Under the pieces are notes generated by a model. The model did no database searches and was not told the origin of the DNA. It was given only the letters and a program-made list of their open reading frames with translations. This document shows, piece by piece, positions 1 through 9,774 of a stretch of DNA of 44,484 bases (positions within the stretch are counted from its first letter, which is position 1; each line of letters opens with the position of its first letter). The position numbers and the translations under genes were made by a program. Location: the NCBI GenBank assembly GCA_047620505.1, contig JBLHKS010000040.1, positions 1-44,484 of the forward strand, written 5' to 3'. The DNA is from JBLHKS01 sp047620505 (GTDB taxonomy: Bacteria; Verrucomicrobiota; Verrucomicrobiia; Verrucomicrobiales; DEV007).

Positions 1-76
1 GTTGTGATTCCGACTCTTTTCGAGACTGATTCGAAGCCTGTAGATTCCGTCTTCTCAGCGTTGGGCTGCCGACCTC

Positions 77-1219
77 CTAGACCCCACTCGGCATCAAAAA
101 ATCCAGAAAGTTTTCCACACCGTTGACCGCGCCAGTGAGCGTGGCGAGGTCAATCATGGCGTCCGGCTTGATTTTCTTACAGGCATAGGCCAGTGCGTCG
201 GCGAGAATCAGCCGCCCTTCGGCGTCGGTGTTGAGCACCTCGATCGTTTTGCCGTTGGAGGCGGTCACCACATCGCCTGGCTTAATGGCTTTACCGTCGG
301 GGAGGTTCTCCGAAGTTGGAGCCAGCCCGTGCACCTCGACGTCGGGCTCCAGCTCGGACAACGCTTGAAATACGCCGAGCACAGCAGCGGCGCCGGACAT
401 ATCGTATTTCATTTCGTCCATCTTGGCAGAGGGCTTTATACTTATACCGCCGGAGTCGAATGTCAGACCCTTGCCTACAAGGCAAATCTTGCGCCGCGCT
501 TTTTTAACTGGTTTGTAGGTAAGATGGATCAGGTAGGCGGGTTCGGACGAGCCCTGTGAGACCGACAGCAGCGAACCCATCTTCAGCTTCGCCATCGCCT
601 TCTCGTCTAGTACTTGGATCGAGACCGACGACGAGCCCCCTGCGATTTTGCGTGCCTCGCTAACCAGATCGCGCGGCCGCATGTGGTTGGCGGGCGAATC
701 CTGGAGCCGCCGGGCAAGACAGTTCGCATTACCGATCACTTCACCGCGCTTCGCGCCCTTGCGAAACGCTCCGTCGCTGTGGATCGCCAAGCGTTTGAGT
801 TTCGCAGGCTGCGCTTCGTTCTGAAAACGAGACAGTCGATATGAACCCATCACGGCACCCTCGGCGAGCGCCTGCCCGAGTTCTGCCGAGTGCTTTCCGA
901 GCGGCAGATCCACCCAAAACACGACAGATGCCGCCCCGGTTTTCTCGGCCTTCTTCACCGCGATTGCCGCCGCGCGCCGAATGATCTCCGGCTGGATTTC
1001 GCGCTCTCCACCGAGACCGATCTGCAGCACGCGCTCGGCTGGTCCGCCAGTTGCGTCAGTTAACCGGGTCTCGCGTTCGGTGCCAGAGAATGCCGAGATC
1101 GCGTTGGCCGGAACCGTGACTCCTGGTGGAAGTCTCACTTTTTTCCCCGCGCGCCCGAAGACGACCAGGAGATCGGTTTTGGCGAGGCGGGAGGTGGTGG
1201 TCTTGTAGGAGATCTTCAT
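77..1219 (-). pseudogene. pepA: leucyl aminopeptidase (M17), C-terminally truncated
   Basis: M17 cytosol aminopeptidase, which removes N-terminal residues from peptides in the cytoplasm using two metal ions. The metal and catalytic motifs are present: a GKGLTFDSGG stretch followed by a lysine (near residue 250), YDMSGAAAV, and NTDAEGR (near residue 330). The family normally continues for about 110-120 more residues after the LATLTGA motif. Here similarity stops right after LTGAV, and the frame ends with an unrelated tail (NGVENFLDFLMPSGV) within 130 bases of the window start. Neither other reverse frame restores the family sequence. This could be a real truncation or a chimeric sequence end. 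The ATG at 1219 is preferred because MKISYKTTTSRLA resembles family N-termini; the frame is open back to a TTG at 1261. The next gene upstream is divergent. Confidence 0.85.
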
Positions 1220-1351
1220 GAAGTCAGTGGAGTCTGCAGACGATGGCAGAATGACGGACAAAGGAAAGCAATCTACTTCAAAGTGAAGATCCTGACCGTC
1301 CGCACGAAATTTTGATGCTTGCTAGTCTCGCGATCGCGCGTGCATAAATGT

Positions 1352-3205
1352 ATGAGCCCGCTTCTTTTTCTACTTTGGATTCCAGCACTCGACCCTGAGG
1401 CCGTTCAGCAACATGGGAGCTGGGGTGAGAACCGGTTTCGATACGCCGAGACCGCCTCGGCGCAAACCAACGAAGATGGAGCGACGCTTGAGCTCAGTTT
1501 CGAAGGAACCGGCGCCGCGATTCGACTGGGCGCAAACAATGTTCCGGCTTACGGCGCGCCGAATCTGGGCTTGCTGATCGCGACCATCGATGGTGGGGAG
1601 CCGATCACGATTCATCCCCGTTCGGCACCCCGCGAACTCGTTCTCGCCGATGGACTTCCGGCCGGGGTTCACAAAATTATGATCCGACATACCTCAGACG
1701 ATGATGGTTTGTCAGGGTGCCGAATCGAAGGCTTTCGAACTTGGAGCGGCGCGCGCGGTGGGCTGGAATTTCATCTGAGCGGTGAAGAAAATGCGTTCCT
1801 CGTCGACGCCCGCGCGATCCTGCGAAAAGACGGCGGAATCGTCCGAAACTCGCTGATCCGAAATTGGCTGACCGGACAGTGCTCGATGACAGGGCTCGAA
1901 CCTGGCGAGCACACCCTCGAGATCGTAGCGGCGGGGTGGAACCGGGTGTTCTTGGAGAAACTCGTCATCCGCGCGGGCGAATCGAACTCCATCCCTCCGA
2001 TTTATCTGCAACGCGATGACTCGACCGTGATTTCGCGCATCCGATTTCCTGCGCTCAACCGGCAGGCGATCCGGAAGCCCGGCGAGACTTTCCGCGCTCG
2101 ATTCCTGGGCTACAAAACAACGATCGATGAGGTCGTCTTGACTCGGCGAATCGGGCCAGCTGTCATTTCGCGCAAACTGGAGTTCGAGGAAGACGAAGCC
2201 GCTTCGCACTACTACGACCGCGAGGTGATCGCAAAGCTCCCGTCCGATATTCCGCCGGGGCTTTACGATCTGAGCATCCAAGTCACCGGTGGCCAACGAC
2301 CGAGACTTTGTCGCTCGTCGCGCAGCGTTCATGTCGTCGCCGAGTGGCCGGCTGACCCCGTTCTGGTTACCTTCGGTCATCTCGACACCTCCGCACAGTT
2401 CCAGGCCGAATACCTGGAGCGAATCGCGGACATGGCAAATCTGGCAGGCGCGGATTTTGTCTTGCAGAGCACTGCCGTCAACCCGGCTTACATTTCCGGT
2501 TCGCTGGCGAGGCTCGAAATGCCCTACCTCACCAACTTCGGCAATCACCAGTTTTACGGGCATGAAAAGTGGTTTGGCGATCCGGTCGAGCGCGTGGACT
2601 ACGGGCCAGACATCGCGATCCTCAATTTCGGGCACCTCTGGTTCGACGCTCCATCGATCGCCAAAGCCCAGCAGCTGCTGGCCGCGCGACCAGAGACGAA
2701 AATGAAAATCATCAACGCTTTCGAGGCGAACGCTCCGCTTGAATTTCTCGATCAGCATCAAGTCCGGCTGATTCACGACGCACACGGTCTCGGCGAAAAA
2801 GTCATGGAGATCGGCACCACGCCGACCCTGCGAGTCGGCAAAACCAACTCGCTTAGCTTTCGAATCATCCGCTTCGAAAACAACCGCGTGGTCTCCGCTG
2901 CCTACAACGATCACCCGACCGCGCCGATTCCCTTTGGCCGCGAGGACGAGCCCCCGTTGAAGGTCGAGCACTCCGCGCCTAACGACGGAACGAGCAAGCG
3001 GATCACGACGACGGTTAGCAACTCGCTACTCGATCCAGTTCCCAACGGCCGCGTCACCTGGGTCATGCCGCTGGGTGAGTATCAGATTTCCGGAGGGCGC
3101 TTCGAATCGAATATCAAAAGCGATGCCGGCCGATTTTCGGTGGTGTCGGCCCGCGTCGATATTCCGGAAGACGGCCAGGTCGAGATCTCCGTCGAACCGA
3201 AGTAG
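1352..3205 (+). CDS. secreted protein with degenerate calcineurin-like phosphoesterase region
   Basis: A protein of about 617 residues starting with a short hydrophobic segment (MSPLLFLLWIPAL) that looks like a signal peptide; the frame is open from a TTG at 1319. The N-terminal 200 residues are beta-rich and resemble the accessory carbohydrate-binding-like domains of secreted esterases. The middle (roughly residues 345-520) has a metallophosphoesterase flavour: TFGHLDT, then FGNHQFYGHEKWFGD, which recalls the GNHE metal motif, and later LIHDAHGLG. Several canonical metal ligands appear altered, so catalysis is doubtful. The C-terminal 90 residues look like a beta-sandwich. It converges with the methyltransferase gene, 43 bases away. 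One exact AGCAGCTGCT palindrome lies within it (Gln-Gln-Leu-Leu). Function is not known. Confidence 0.7.
   Translation: MSPLLFLLWIPALDPEAVQQHGSWGENRFRYAETASAQTNEDGATLELSFEGTGAAIRLGANNVPAYGAPNLGLLIATIDGGEPITIHPRSAPRELVLADGLPAGVHKIMIRHTSDDDGLSGCRIEGFRTWSGARGGLEFHLSGEENAFLVDARAILRKDGGIVRNSLIRNWLTGQCSMTGLEPGEHTLEIVAAGWNRVFLEKLVIRAGESNSIPPIYLQRDDSTVISRIRFPALNRQAIRKPGETFRARFLGYKTTIDEVVLTRRIGPAVISRKLEFEEDEAASHYYDREVIAKLPSDIPPGLYDLSIQVTGGQRPRLCRSSRSVHVVAEWPADPVLVTFGHLDTSAQFQAEYLERIADMANLAGADFVLQSTAVNPAYISGSLARLEMPYLTNFGNHQFYGHEKWFGDPVERVDYGPDIAILNFGHLWFDAPSIAKAQQLLAARPETKMKIINAFEANAPLEFLDQHQVRLIHDAHGLGEKVMEIGTTPTLRVGKTNSLSFRIIRFENNRVVSAAYNDHPTAPIPFGREDEPPLKVEHSAPNDGTSKRITTTVSNSLLDPVPNGRVTWVMPLGEYQISGGRFESNIKSDAGRFSVVSARVDIPEDGQVEISVEPK
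2668..2681. repeat. AGCAGCTGCT palindrome, 14-bp form
   Basis: CCAGCAGCTGCTGG, perfect over 14 bases. Read in the host gene as Gln-Gln-Leu-Leu. Confidence 0.97.
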
Positions 3206-3248
3206 TTCGGCGAGTCATTCGGACCGGACAATCTCGCCCACCACCGGC

Positions 3249-3950
3249 TTACTCCGGTTTCTTCCGGAACTTAAGAAAGTAGTTCTCCTTGAGCCCCTCG
3301 ATCTCAACTTCATCGATAAGGACAAGCCCCGCGTCCAACACCTCCTGACGAAACACCTCTTTGCCGGCGCGGACGTGGCCCATGATCCAATCGCTGGTGA
3401 CGCCTTCGATTCTCTCGAAGTCGATCAGGATCAATTCAGCCCCCGGCTTCATCGCCGCGACGATACTGGCGAGAGTTTGGCGCGGGTACTCGAAATGATG
3501 ATAGGTGTCGCAGATGAACACAAGATCGAGACTCGCTGGCGGCAAGCCCACGGAATCCTGTGGCGAGAGGACCGTGGTTATGTTCGATTGATCTTCTTGC
3601 TTCGCCCGCGCTTGGATGTGTTCGAGAAAACGTGGATTGATGTCGACCGCGTAGACCCAACCTTCAGCGCCGACGTCTTTGGAGAACAGCCGAGTGTAAA
3701 GACCCGTGCCCGCGCCGATATCTGCGACTCGCATTCCGGGTCGAATTCCACAGGCCTCGACCACTGTTTCCTTGGCGTGGAAAACTTCGCGACTCTCCAC
3801 TTCGAAGCGTTTTAGCCATTCCTCGACCTTGAGCGCCGGGTCGAGAAACTTCTCGTTGATGCCGGGCTTAATGCTTTCCTCCTGCGCAGCGGAGAACGTG
3901 GCCGCAAAGAAGAGAACGAGCTTTAAGATGACTGATATCGTTTTTAGCAT
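3249..3950 (-). CDS. class I SAM-dependent methyltransferase with signal peptide
   Basis: 233 residues. Residues 1-22 form a signal peptide (MLKTISVILKLVLFFAATFS, then AAQ). The rest is a Rossmann-type methyltransferase: motif I is VADIGAGTGLYT (about residues 75-86), motif II ends in the acidic residue of VYAVDINP, and motif IV is DLVFICDTYHHF. Such enzymes transfer a methyl group from S-adenosylmethionine, a cytoplasmic cofactor, so an exported copy is odd. Similar exported proteins occur in planctomycetes and verrucomicrobia as far as I recall; the substrate is unknown. The gene lies 75 bases downstream of the giant secreted-protein gene on the same strand and may be co-transcribed. ATG start. 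Confidence 0.85.
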   Translation of the reverse strand: MLKTISVILKLVLFFAATFSAAQEESIKPGINEKFLDPALKVEEWLKRFEVESREVFHAKETVVEACGIRPGMRVADIGAGTGLYTRLFSKDVGAEGWVYAVDINPRFLEHIQARAKQEDQSNITTVLSPQDSVGLPPASLDLVFICDTYHHFEYPRQTLASIVAAMKPGAELILIDFERIEGVTSDWIMGHVRAGKEVFRQEVLDAGLVLIDEVEIEGLKENYFLKFRKKPE

Positions 3951-4025
3951 CTGTGTTAGAGTAATTCAAATTCAGCTTACTAACCAACCTCGGTATCGAA
4001 TTGCCATTGTCAACCGTGTGGCGAA

Positions 4026-7000
4026 TCACGGCGCAGAGGCACTCGCGTTCAAGCGAAAGAATCCACCGGACTGGGACTCAACGCTTTGCGGCAGCCTGAC
4101 ACAACCCCATTCGTAGCCTTCGGGAACAGCTGGCAACCCAGCAGCTGCTGAGACGTGGACCGGTGTTTGATCCCAGTTGATCAGGCCAACCGACCCTTCG
4201 ATCGTGAACGAAACACCCGGAACGTTGTAGTTCTCTCCGAATTCGACACCGCCTGAAATGCGGACATAATTCATGGTCAGACAGTCGCTACCTTCGATCA
4301 TGCGAACCTCCGGAATGAGCAGTGGAAAATCGTTCGCGTCGATCGGATCGGTAGCCCCCTGCGCCCACTCGTCGAAATCGCTCGCGCCATCTCCATCAGT
4401 GTCAGCTCCGGACACGCCAGACAGGCCAAAGGTTCCGACGAACGCCTCGAAGTCGGGCGCCGGCGGCGCGTAGGGTTGGTTAACAGGATCGCCGAGATGA
4501 GCGGCCAGAATGGAATCGCCTAACAGTTGCACATTCGCGCTGTCGCTGGTGGACTCAACGGATTGAAGCATCGTTTCGGTGAGTCCGTTAGGGGGAAGTT
4601 TGAAGCGGACGTAGTCGATGTCCCCGCGCAGATCCGCGTCAAGACCGGCGAAGCCGTTCGCCTCGATGAAGACATTTCGGTTATGATGGTAGGCTCCGTC
4701 GATATCGAAGGCGGCAGCGGCCTGGTTTCCGAGTAAACCCCAGTAACTCGTGACTGCGATCGCACCAATTTGAAGCGTCTCGGGAAGATCTGGACGCATC
4801 TGGCGATCTTCGATGATCCATTCACCGTCGGCGTGTTTGCGCAGGAAAAGAAACGTCGCACCACGCCGGACAACTTGAAGAGTAGCGACGTTGACGCCAA
4901 CCGGGAGGCCTCGGAAATCCTGATAGCCGTCAGAAGCGCTGTCGATTGTGTTTCCGACGCCAAAGTGCCATTGGTCGACCGGAGTCGACGCCTCAACATC
5001 GAGGCCGCCCATTCCAAAGGTGAAGCCCATGAAATTCTCGTCGCCTGGAGTCCAGTCGGTCGCGTACGCGCCGCTCGGGTAGGCTAAGCGCGGGTTTGGA
5101 GGCTGAGCCGGGTTGGGCTCCGCTGCCGCGATCGTCCTGGGCGCGCGCATCAGAATACCGCCAAGCGAGTGACGCGAAATCGGACGCGCCAACGAGCCGT
5201 CTCGACGTCGAACTTCGAGTTCCATCGTGACCACAAAGTCGCCAGTGATGTTCTTGAAGAGTAGCGGGCCGACGTTGCTCTGGTAGAACGTCGACGGGGT
5301 CGGGACGAGCCGAAGATGGTCAGGCGCAGAGGTGTCGACATCGACGACTTCGAGCTTTTCGGCGTTCCAGCCCTCGACCACGTTGAGGCGCTGCCAGTTT
5401 GTCAGGGTCGAGCTGTCGTCGAACTCGTCGCTGAGAACCCAGAGGTCGTCATTTCGCCAAATGATGCTGTGCTCGACGCCCGCCGGCGTGTTCTGGCCTG
5501 AGGCACTTTGCGCGGCGTTGGCTGCGATTCGAAGCGTGACCGTGCCGGTGTTCGCCATTCCGGTTACCTCGACTCGATAACGCATCCCAGGCGTCAATTC
5601 GACAATGCCGGCCGAGTCCGCTCCCGAGCTACCGCCGATGATCAGATCACCTTCAGCGAAGCCCGTGACCGGCAGGTTGAACTCCACTCCAAAGCTAACG
5701 ACACTCTCCAGCACGACTTCACCGCCCGCCGGGAGTTCGACGTTGAAGCCCGGCGCCGGAGGCGGCCCAAGGTCGGTGAGCGGCGCACCGTCGAGCTGCT
5801 GAAGGTAGGCGATGAGGTTATCCCGATCGGTCTGGGTGATGCTGAGCGCCTGCCGATGCACCTGGGCCGAAAGCAGATCGTCCGCGCTGGAAACGACGAC
5901 TTCATCGATCCCGACTCGGGTCTGCGTATCGCCGTCAGCCGTCGCGATTTCGATCGAATTGTTAGGGCCGGCTTCGAGATCAAGCCCCTCGATCCGGTGG
6001 GAAATCCACGCCGTGTAAAACCAACTCGGCCCGTTCTCAGCCGAAGGAAAATCGACCGGATACTCGACCGTCCCAGCGCTATTGGTCACTCGAATCATCA
6101 TCTGCCGCGAATCGTTAAGGCCATGGTTATTGGTAAACCGAACTTCAAGAGCACCCACTCCGCCTGTGCCGCCGTCGACGTTATTGAAGGCGACCGAAGC
6201 GCCAGCTCCGTTCGGTTCGAGATGCACGAAGCCGCCCGCACGCGGGATATCATCGTAGTTATTGAAAAGGTCTCCCGGATTGGTGTGGACGGATACGGTT
6301 CCCGCCGTGACGCCGGTTTCTGCCTGAATTGTCGTGCCGGTCGCATTGGTGAAGACATCCAAACTCGCAACGTAAGCGGCGAGCGCATCGAGATCGGCGC
6401 TTTGGCCAGCTTTCGGCGGACCGGAAATTGGTGTTGGATGCGCGGACGCGAATTCTGCGCGTGTCAGGCCCATGAAGCCGGTTCCTCCAAACGCCCCACG
6501 GATGTCGTGCTCAAAATCCTGAATCTCGTCGAAGTTTCCAGACCAGTGAACCGCTCCGTGCCCGGTTCCCGATCGGCCGCGCAAGCTAGCCGTATTTCGA
6601 AGTCCCTCGCCGCGCCCAGTGAAGTCCCAAACGCGTCCGTCGTGCCCGCCATCGAGATGGCAAGTCGCGCAAGAAATGTAGCCCTCGGCGCTCATGCGGA
6701 GGTCGCTCGCATTGTAGAAAACCTGTTTGCCGAGCAAGATCTCAGCCGCGAGTTGCTCAGTCTGAACCGTTGAAACCGGCGGCTGCGCTCCAAGCGAGAT
6801 TGAGCCGGTTTGGAAGAACGAATCGACGTCTAACACTGACACCGTTCGGTCCATGAAGTTTTTGACGAACAGCTGATTCTCGGTGGTGTCGAGATAGATT
6901 CCTTGAGGAGCGAGACCGACGCTACGGCGCGCGAGCAGGCCGCCAGTACCGGCTTGAGCGCCGATTTCCAGCGTGTCAAAAATTGCGATCTCGTTGTTGC

Positions 7001-9683
7001 CTTGCAAGGTCACAAAAAAGTAGTCGCCGAGCGGAGACCAGGCCACGGCATGGGCAGAGTCGCTGTTATCGATGTCGATCGCGTTGACCGCCGCCGTGCC
7101 GAGACCTATAAGGGTAACGATGTTCCTGACCGTGTTATCTTGATCGAGATCCTGACCGGAAAGCGTGCCTCGATCCGTGTTCATTTTGTTCGACGCCACC
7201 AGCAGCTGCTGGCCGTCCGGCGAGAGCGCCAGACCGGTCAAATAGTTCGCGACACCGAAGCCAGCGGCGGTCGAATCGCGGTTCGGTCCGCCTGCGAATT
7301 TGGCGATGCGCAAGGTCCGGTTGATCGCCAAAGCGGCCGTGTCGACTTCCCAGATTTCGGCGTGATTTGCGGGCGAAAGGAAGCGCGAAACGTAGAGTTC
7401 CTCGCCATCAGCCGAGAGCGAAAGAGCCCTCGGAGTCGGTCCGAGCGGGAGGCGCGTGATCGCTTGAGTTGCCGTCGAAATCCGCGCGATTTCGCCACTT
7501 CCCATCAAGCTGACCCACGCAAATTGGCCATCCGGCGAGAGTACAATTCCGAAGGGCGCATCTCCGTAGTCGAGAGCAATCGTGTCGACGACAACGCCGA
7601 CAGAATTGACGATGTCGATCTGATCCGCGTCGTGGCAGGTGACCCACGCGTTTCCACTCGCGTCGATCGCGACAGCGCGTGGATCGCCGCCTACCTGGGT
7701 TTCGAATTCGGTAGCCAAAGTGTCCGCGTTCATCGCCGTAACCGTGTTGTTGTCCGGATTCACAGCCCAGAGCCGACGCGCGGTTTCGTCGCAGGCAATC
7801 GGCCCGCTGTTCGAGGGCTGGGCGGGCGTTGGCGTGAAGTCAGTGACTGTGACGACGAGCGTTTGAGTCGCAATCAATCCGGCGTTGTCGCGGACTTGAA
7901 CTAACGCCTTGTGATGACCGACTTCGAGGTAGCTGTGAGTCGCCTGCGTCACCGCGCCCCAGGCTGTACGCGGTGTCCCGTCGCCGAAATCGAAGCGATA
8001 TTCCAAGGTGTCGGCGACATCCGGATCGCTACCGACGACGTCGAACGTGATCAGCTGGCTTGACGGTGCTGGGTAGTCGGAAACCGTGAAACTGTCGACT
8101 GCCGGTGCTTGGTTTCCGCCCACAGCCGGCCCAGTCGAAAAGGTAAAACTGTAGGGCTCCATGACATTGCCGGCGGCGTCCAGGATTCCAGGACGAATCG
8201 GGTCGCCGCTCGCGCTGTTCTGGATCCTGACCTCGTAACTCCGGTCTGACTCCCACGGTTGATCCGGCGTGAACTGAAGCATGTCGTTGAAGGTCCACTG
8301 AATCTCGCCAGGGACCGTCAGGCCAGCGTTCGGCCCATCCAGCGCAACCACATCGAACGTGTCGCCGTGAACGATCGACCACGACTCGAGCGTTTCGTGA
8401 ATCAGAATCGAAACCGGCCCGCGGAGCGGATAATTCGTCCGGCCAGCTTGCGGAACGTGGTAGCCGACCGTCGGCGGCGCGGTGTCCGGATCAGCCGCGT
8501 GAGCCCAGATCGACATGCCCTGATTCGGCCCCGAACCGCCAGTGACTAACAGATTCCCAATCGGCAGCGCGAACTGACTCGTATCGATCAAGCTATCGCC
8601 GATGCCATCGCCAAATCCCGGCGCTGCGCCGTTGAGATCGAACTGCCGATCGGATTTCAAAGTCCGCATGTCGATTTTATGACTGCCGGTGAATGCGTAG
8701 TGGTCTTGAAACTGGACGTACATCGCGGCTGCACCTCCCAGCGGGATGTCGGCGACGAATTCCATCTGACCTGAGCCATCAGGATCGATCACGCCGGTGA
8801 CGTCGACGACGCGGATTCCGTTGCCGTTCGTTCGATACGGAAAGACCATGAAAAGCTGACCGTCCGCGCCGTAAAGCTCCGGCCAGTAGCCGCCTGGCCC
8901 CCCGGTGGTGAGGACGTCGAGCAGCTGAGGAGGCGAGGCAGGCTCGCTGCCGTCGAGCACATCGGGATCCATCCACGAACCAAGATTGTAAGCCGCGATG
9001 CCGGATCGAGTTTGATCGGCCGCCATTAAAAGGCGATCGCCGATGATCATCGGATGTCCGATGACGCCGGTCAGACCGAGATGATCCCACTGCGCGATCG
9101 TCGCTCCGTTGTAGCCGAATTGAGCTGGGCTCGTGGTATCGTTGTAACTCCAGTACATCGTCATCGTGTAGGGCCAGTAGGCGAAATCACGGGCAAAGCT
9201 GGGCGGAAATGGCGCTGCGTTGTCGAGCGCGTTGACGCCCGGCGACTGGAAGCGAAATCGACGTTGGTTACCGAGATCGATGAGGTCTCCGCGCTGCACC
9301 CAACCATGCGAATTCATCGGCCCTGAACCGTCCGGCAGGCTGATGTATTCGGCGGTCAGGTTGTCGAGATCGCTGAGGTCCCAGACCCGGTTCCGCAAGT
9401 CGGAGCCAGCGGCGCTCGATGAGTTTTCGACGATCGAATAAAGCCAGCCGTTGAACCAGGCGATGATCGCCGTCCGACCTTGCTGGCGTTCGAGCAAGCC
9501 GGATTCGTTCGTGGCGACGTCCGGATTCCGCGTGATGCTATCGGGATTCAGCAGGGTGACGTTCGAGCCTTCACTCAGCAAAGCGCCGGGAGTTTGAGGC
9601 ACGTTAGGAAATCCTTGACCCAGCAGCTGCTGGGATGCGAACAGATAAAACGTAAAGAGGAAAACTGTAGGATTGATTTTCAT
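4026..9683 (-). CDS. giant secreted mosaic protein with cytochrome c motif, propellers, PKD, CBM and LamG-like domains
   Basis: 1885 residues. A signal peptide at the N-terminus (MKINPTVFLFTFYLFASQQ) is followed by: a region of about 400 residues with propeller-like repeats; a bacterial Ig-like domain (about 408-520); a PKD domain (about 528-611, with FDFGDGTP); a YVTN-type beta-propeller (about 640-985); a MauG/cytochrome-peroxidase-like segment with a single haem motif CATCH at 1005-1009 and NTASLRGR after it; a CBM6/35-like beta-sandwich (about 1110-1264); a cytochrome-type terminal helix (TQTDRDNLIAYLQQLDG); an Ig-like domain; a concanavalin-like domain (about 1413-1650); and a calcium-binding TDGDGASDFDEWAQG segment near 1760. 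The C-terminus (SGGFFRLNAS) is of a type common in verrucomicrobial secreted proteins. It probably binds and oxidatively attacks an extracellular polymer, which is inference. It carries three exact palindromes. Confidence 0.88.
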   Translation of the reverse strand: MKINPTVFLFTFYLFASQQLLGQGFPNVPQTPGALLSEGSNVTLLNPDSITRNPDVATNESGLLERQQGRTAIIAWFNGWLYSIVENSSSAAGSDLRNRVWDLSDLDNLTAEYISLPDGSGPMNSHGWVQRGDLIDLGNQRRFRFQSPGVNALDNAAPFPPSFARDFAYWPYTMTMYWSYNDTTSPAQFGYNGATIAQWDHLGLTGVIGHPMIIGDRLLMAADQTRSGIAAYNLGSWMDPDVLDGSEPASPPQLLDVLTTGGPGGYWPELYGADGQLFMVFPYRTNGNGIRVVDVTGVIDPDGSGQMEFVADIPLGGAAAMYVQFQDHYAFTGSHKIDMRTLKSDRQFDLNGAAPGFGDGIGDSLIDTSQFALPIGNLLVTGGSGPNQGMSIWAHAADPDTAPPTVGYHVPQAGRTNYPLRGPVSILIHETLESWSIVHGDTFDVVALDGPNAGLTVPGEIQWTFNDMLQFTPDQPWESDRSYEVRIQNSASGDPIRPGILDAAGNVMEPYSFTFSTGPAVGGNQAPAVDSFTVSDYPAPSSQLITFDVVGSDPDVADTLEYRFDFGDGTPRTAWGAVTQATHSYLEVGHHKALVQVRDNAGLIATQTLVVTVTDFTPTPAQPSNSGPIACDETARRLWAVNPDNNTVTAMNADTLATEFETQVGGDPRAVAIDASGNAWVTCHDADQIDIVNSVGVVVDTIALDYGDAPFGIVLSPDGQFAWVSLMGSGEIARISTATQAITRLPLGPTPRALSLSADGEELYVSRFLSPANHAEIWEVDTAALAINRTLRIAKFAGGPNRDSTAAGFGVANYLTGLALSPDGQQLLVASNKMNTDRGTLSGQDLDQDNTVRNIVTLIGLGTAAVNAIDIDNSDSAHAVAWSPLGDYFFVTLQGNNEIAIFDTLEIGAQAGTGGLLARRSVGLAPQGIYLDTTENQLFVKNFMDRTVSVLDVDSFFQTGSISLGAQPPVSTVQTEQLAAEILLGKQVFYNASDLRMSAEGYISCATCHLDGGHDGRVWDFTGRGEGLRNTASLRGRSGTGHGAVHWSGNFDEIQDFEHDIRGAFGGTGFMGLTRAEFASAHPTPISGPPKAGQSADLDALAAYVASLDVFTNATGTTIQAETGVTAGTVSVHTNPGDLFNNYDDIPRAGGFVHLEPNGAGASVAFNNVDGGTGGVGALEVRFTNNHGLNDSRQMMIRVTNSAGTVEYPVDFPSAENGPSWFYTAWISHRIEGLDLEAGPNNSIEIATADGDTQTRVGIDEVVVSSADDLLSAQVHRQALSITQTDRDNLIAYLQQLDGAPLTDLGPPPAPGFNVELPAGGEVVLESVVSFGVEFNLPVTGFAEGDLIIGGSSGADSAGIVELTPGMRYRVEVTGMANTGTVTLRIAANAAQSASGQNTPAGVEHSIIWRNDDLWVLSDEFDDSSTLTNWQRLNVVEGWNAEKLEVVDVDTSAPDHLRLVPTPSTFYQSNVGPLLFKNITGDFVVTMELEVRRRDGSLARPISRHSLGGILMRAPRTIAAAEPNPAQPPNPRLAYPSGAYATDWTPGDENFMGFTFGMGGLDVEASTPVDQWHFGVGNTIDSASDGYQDFRGLPVGVNVATLQVVRRGATFLFLRKHADGEWIIEDRQMRPDLPETLQIGAIAVTSYWGLLGNQAAAAFDIDGAYHHNRNVFIEANGFAGLDADLRGDIDYVRFKLPPNGLTETMLQSVESTSDSANVQLLGDSILAAHLGDPVNQPYAPPAPDFEAFVGTFGLSGVSGADTDGDGASDFDEWAQGATDPIDANDFPLLIPEVRMIEGSDCLTMNYVRISGGVEFGENYNVPGVSFTIEGSVGLINWDQTPVHVSAAAGLPAVPEGYEWGCVRLPQSVESQSGGFFRLNASASAP
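4139..4150. repeat. AGCAGCTGCT palindrome, 12-bp form
   Basis: CAGCAGCTGCTG. Encodes Ala-Ala-Ala near the C-terminus of the giant secreted protein. Confidence 0.97.
7199..7212. repeat. AGCAGCTGCT palindrome, 14-bp form
   Basis: CCAGCAGCTGCTGG. Encodes Gln-Gln-Leu-Leu in the YVTN propeller of the giant protein. Confidence 0.97.
9619..9634. repeat. AGCAGCTGCT palindrome, 16-bp form
   Basis: CCCAGCAGCTGCTGGG, perfect over 16 bases. Encodes Gln-Gln-Leu-Leu at the end of the signal peptide of the giant protein. Confidence 0.97.
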
Positions 9684-9774
9684 TCCACCCCCTTCTTGGG
9701 GAGTCGCCGGCTCCGATTACGAAGTTCCGCGCCGCGCTGTAGATTTTCGCGAAGAGGACGCTATGATTTAGCTG

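Noticed and set aside
1330..1337. GCGATCGC, the HIP1 palindrome of cyanobacteria
   Set aside because: It occurs only a few times in the window (for example near 1330, 9855 and 26890), which is not notable at this GC content. The enriched word is AGCAGCTGCT.
1712..2971. 419-residue open frame on the minus strand
   Set aside because: Shadow of the secreted protein at 1352-3205, which has a signal peptide and domain-like features.
5508..7904. Two long plus-strand frames (5508-6773 and 6903-7904)
   Set aside because: Antisense to the giant secreted protein, very rich in Arg and Asp, with no domain similarity.
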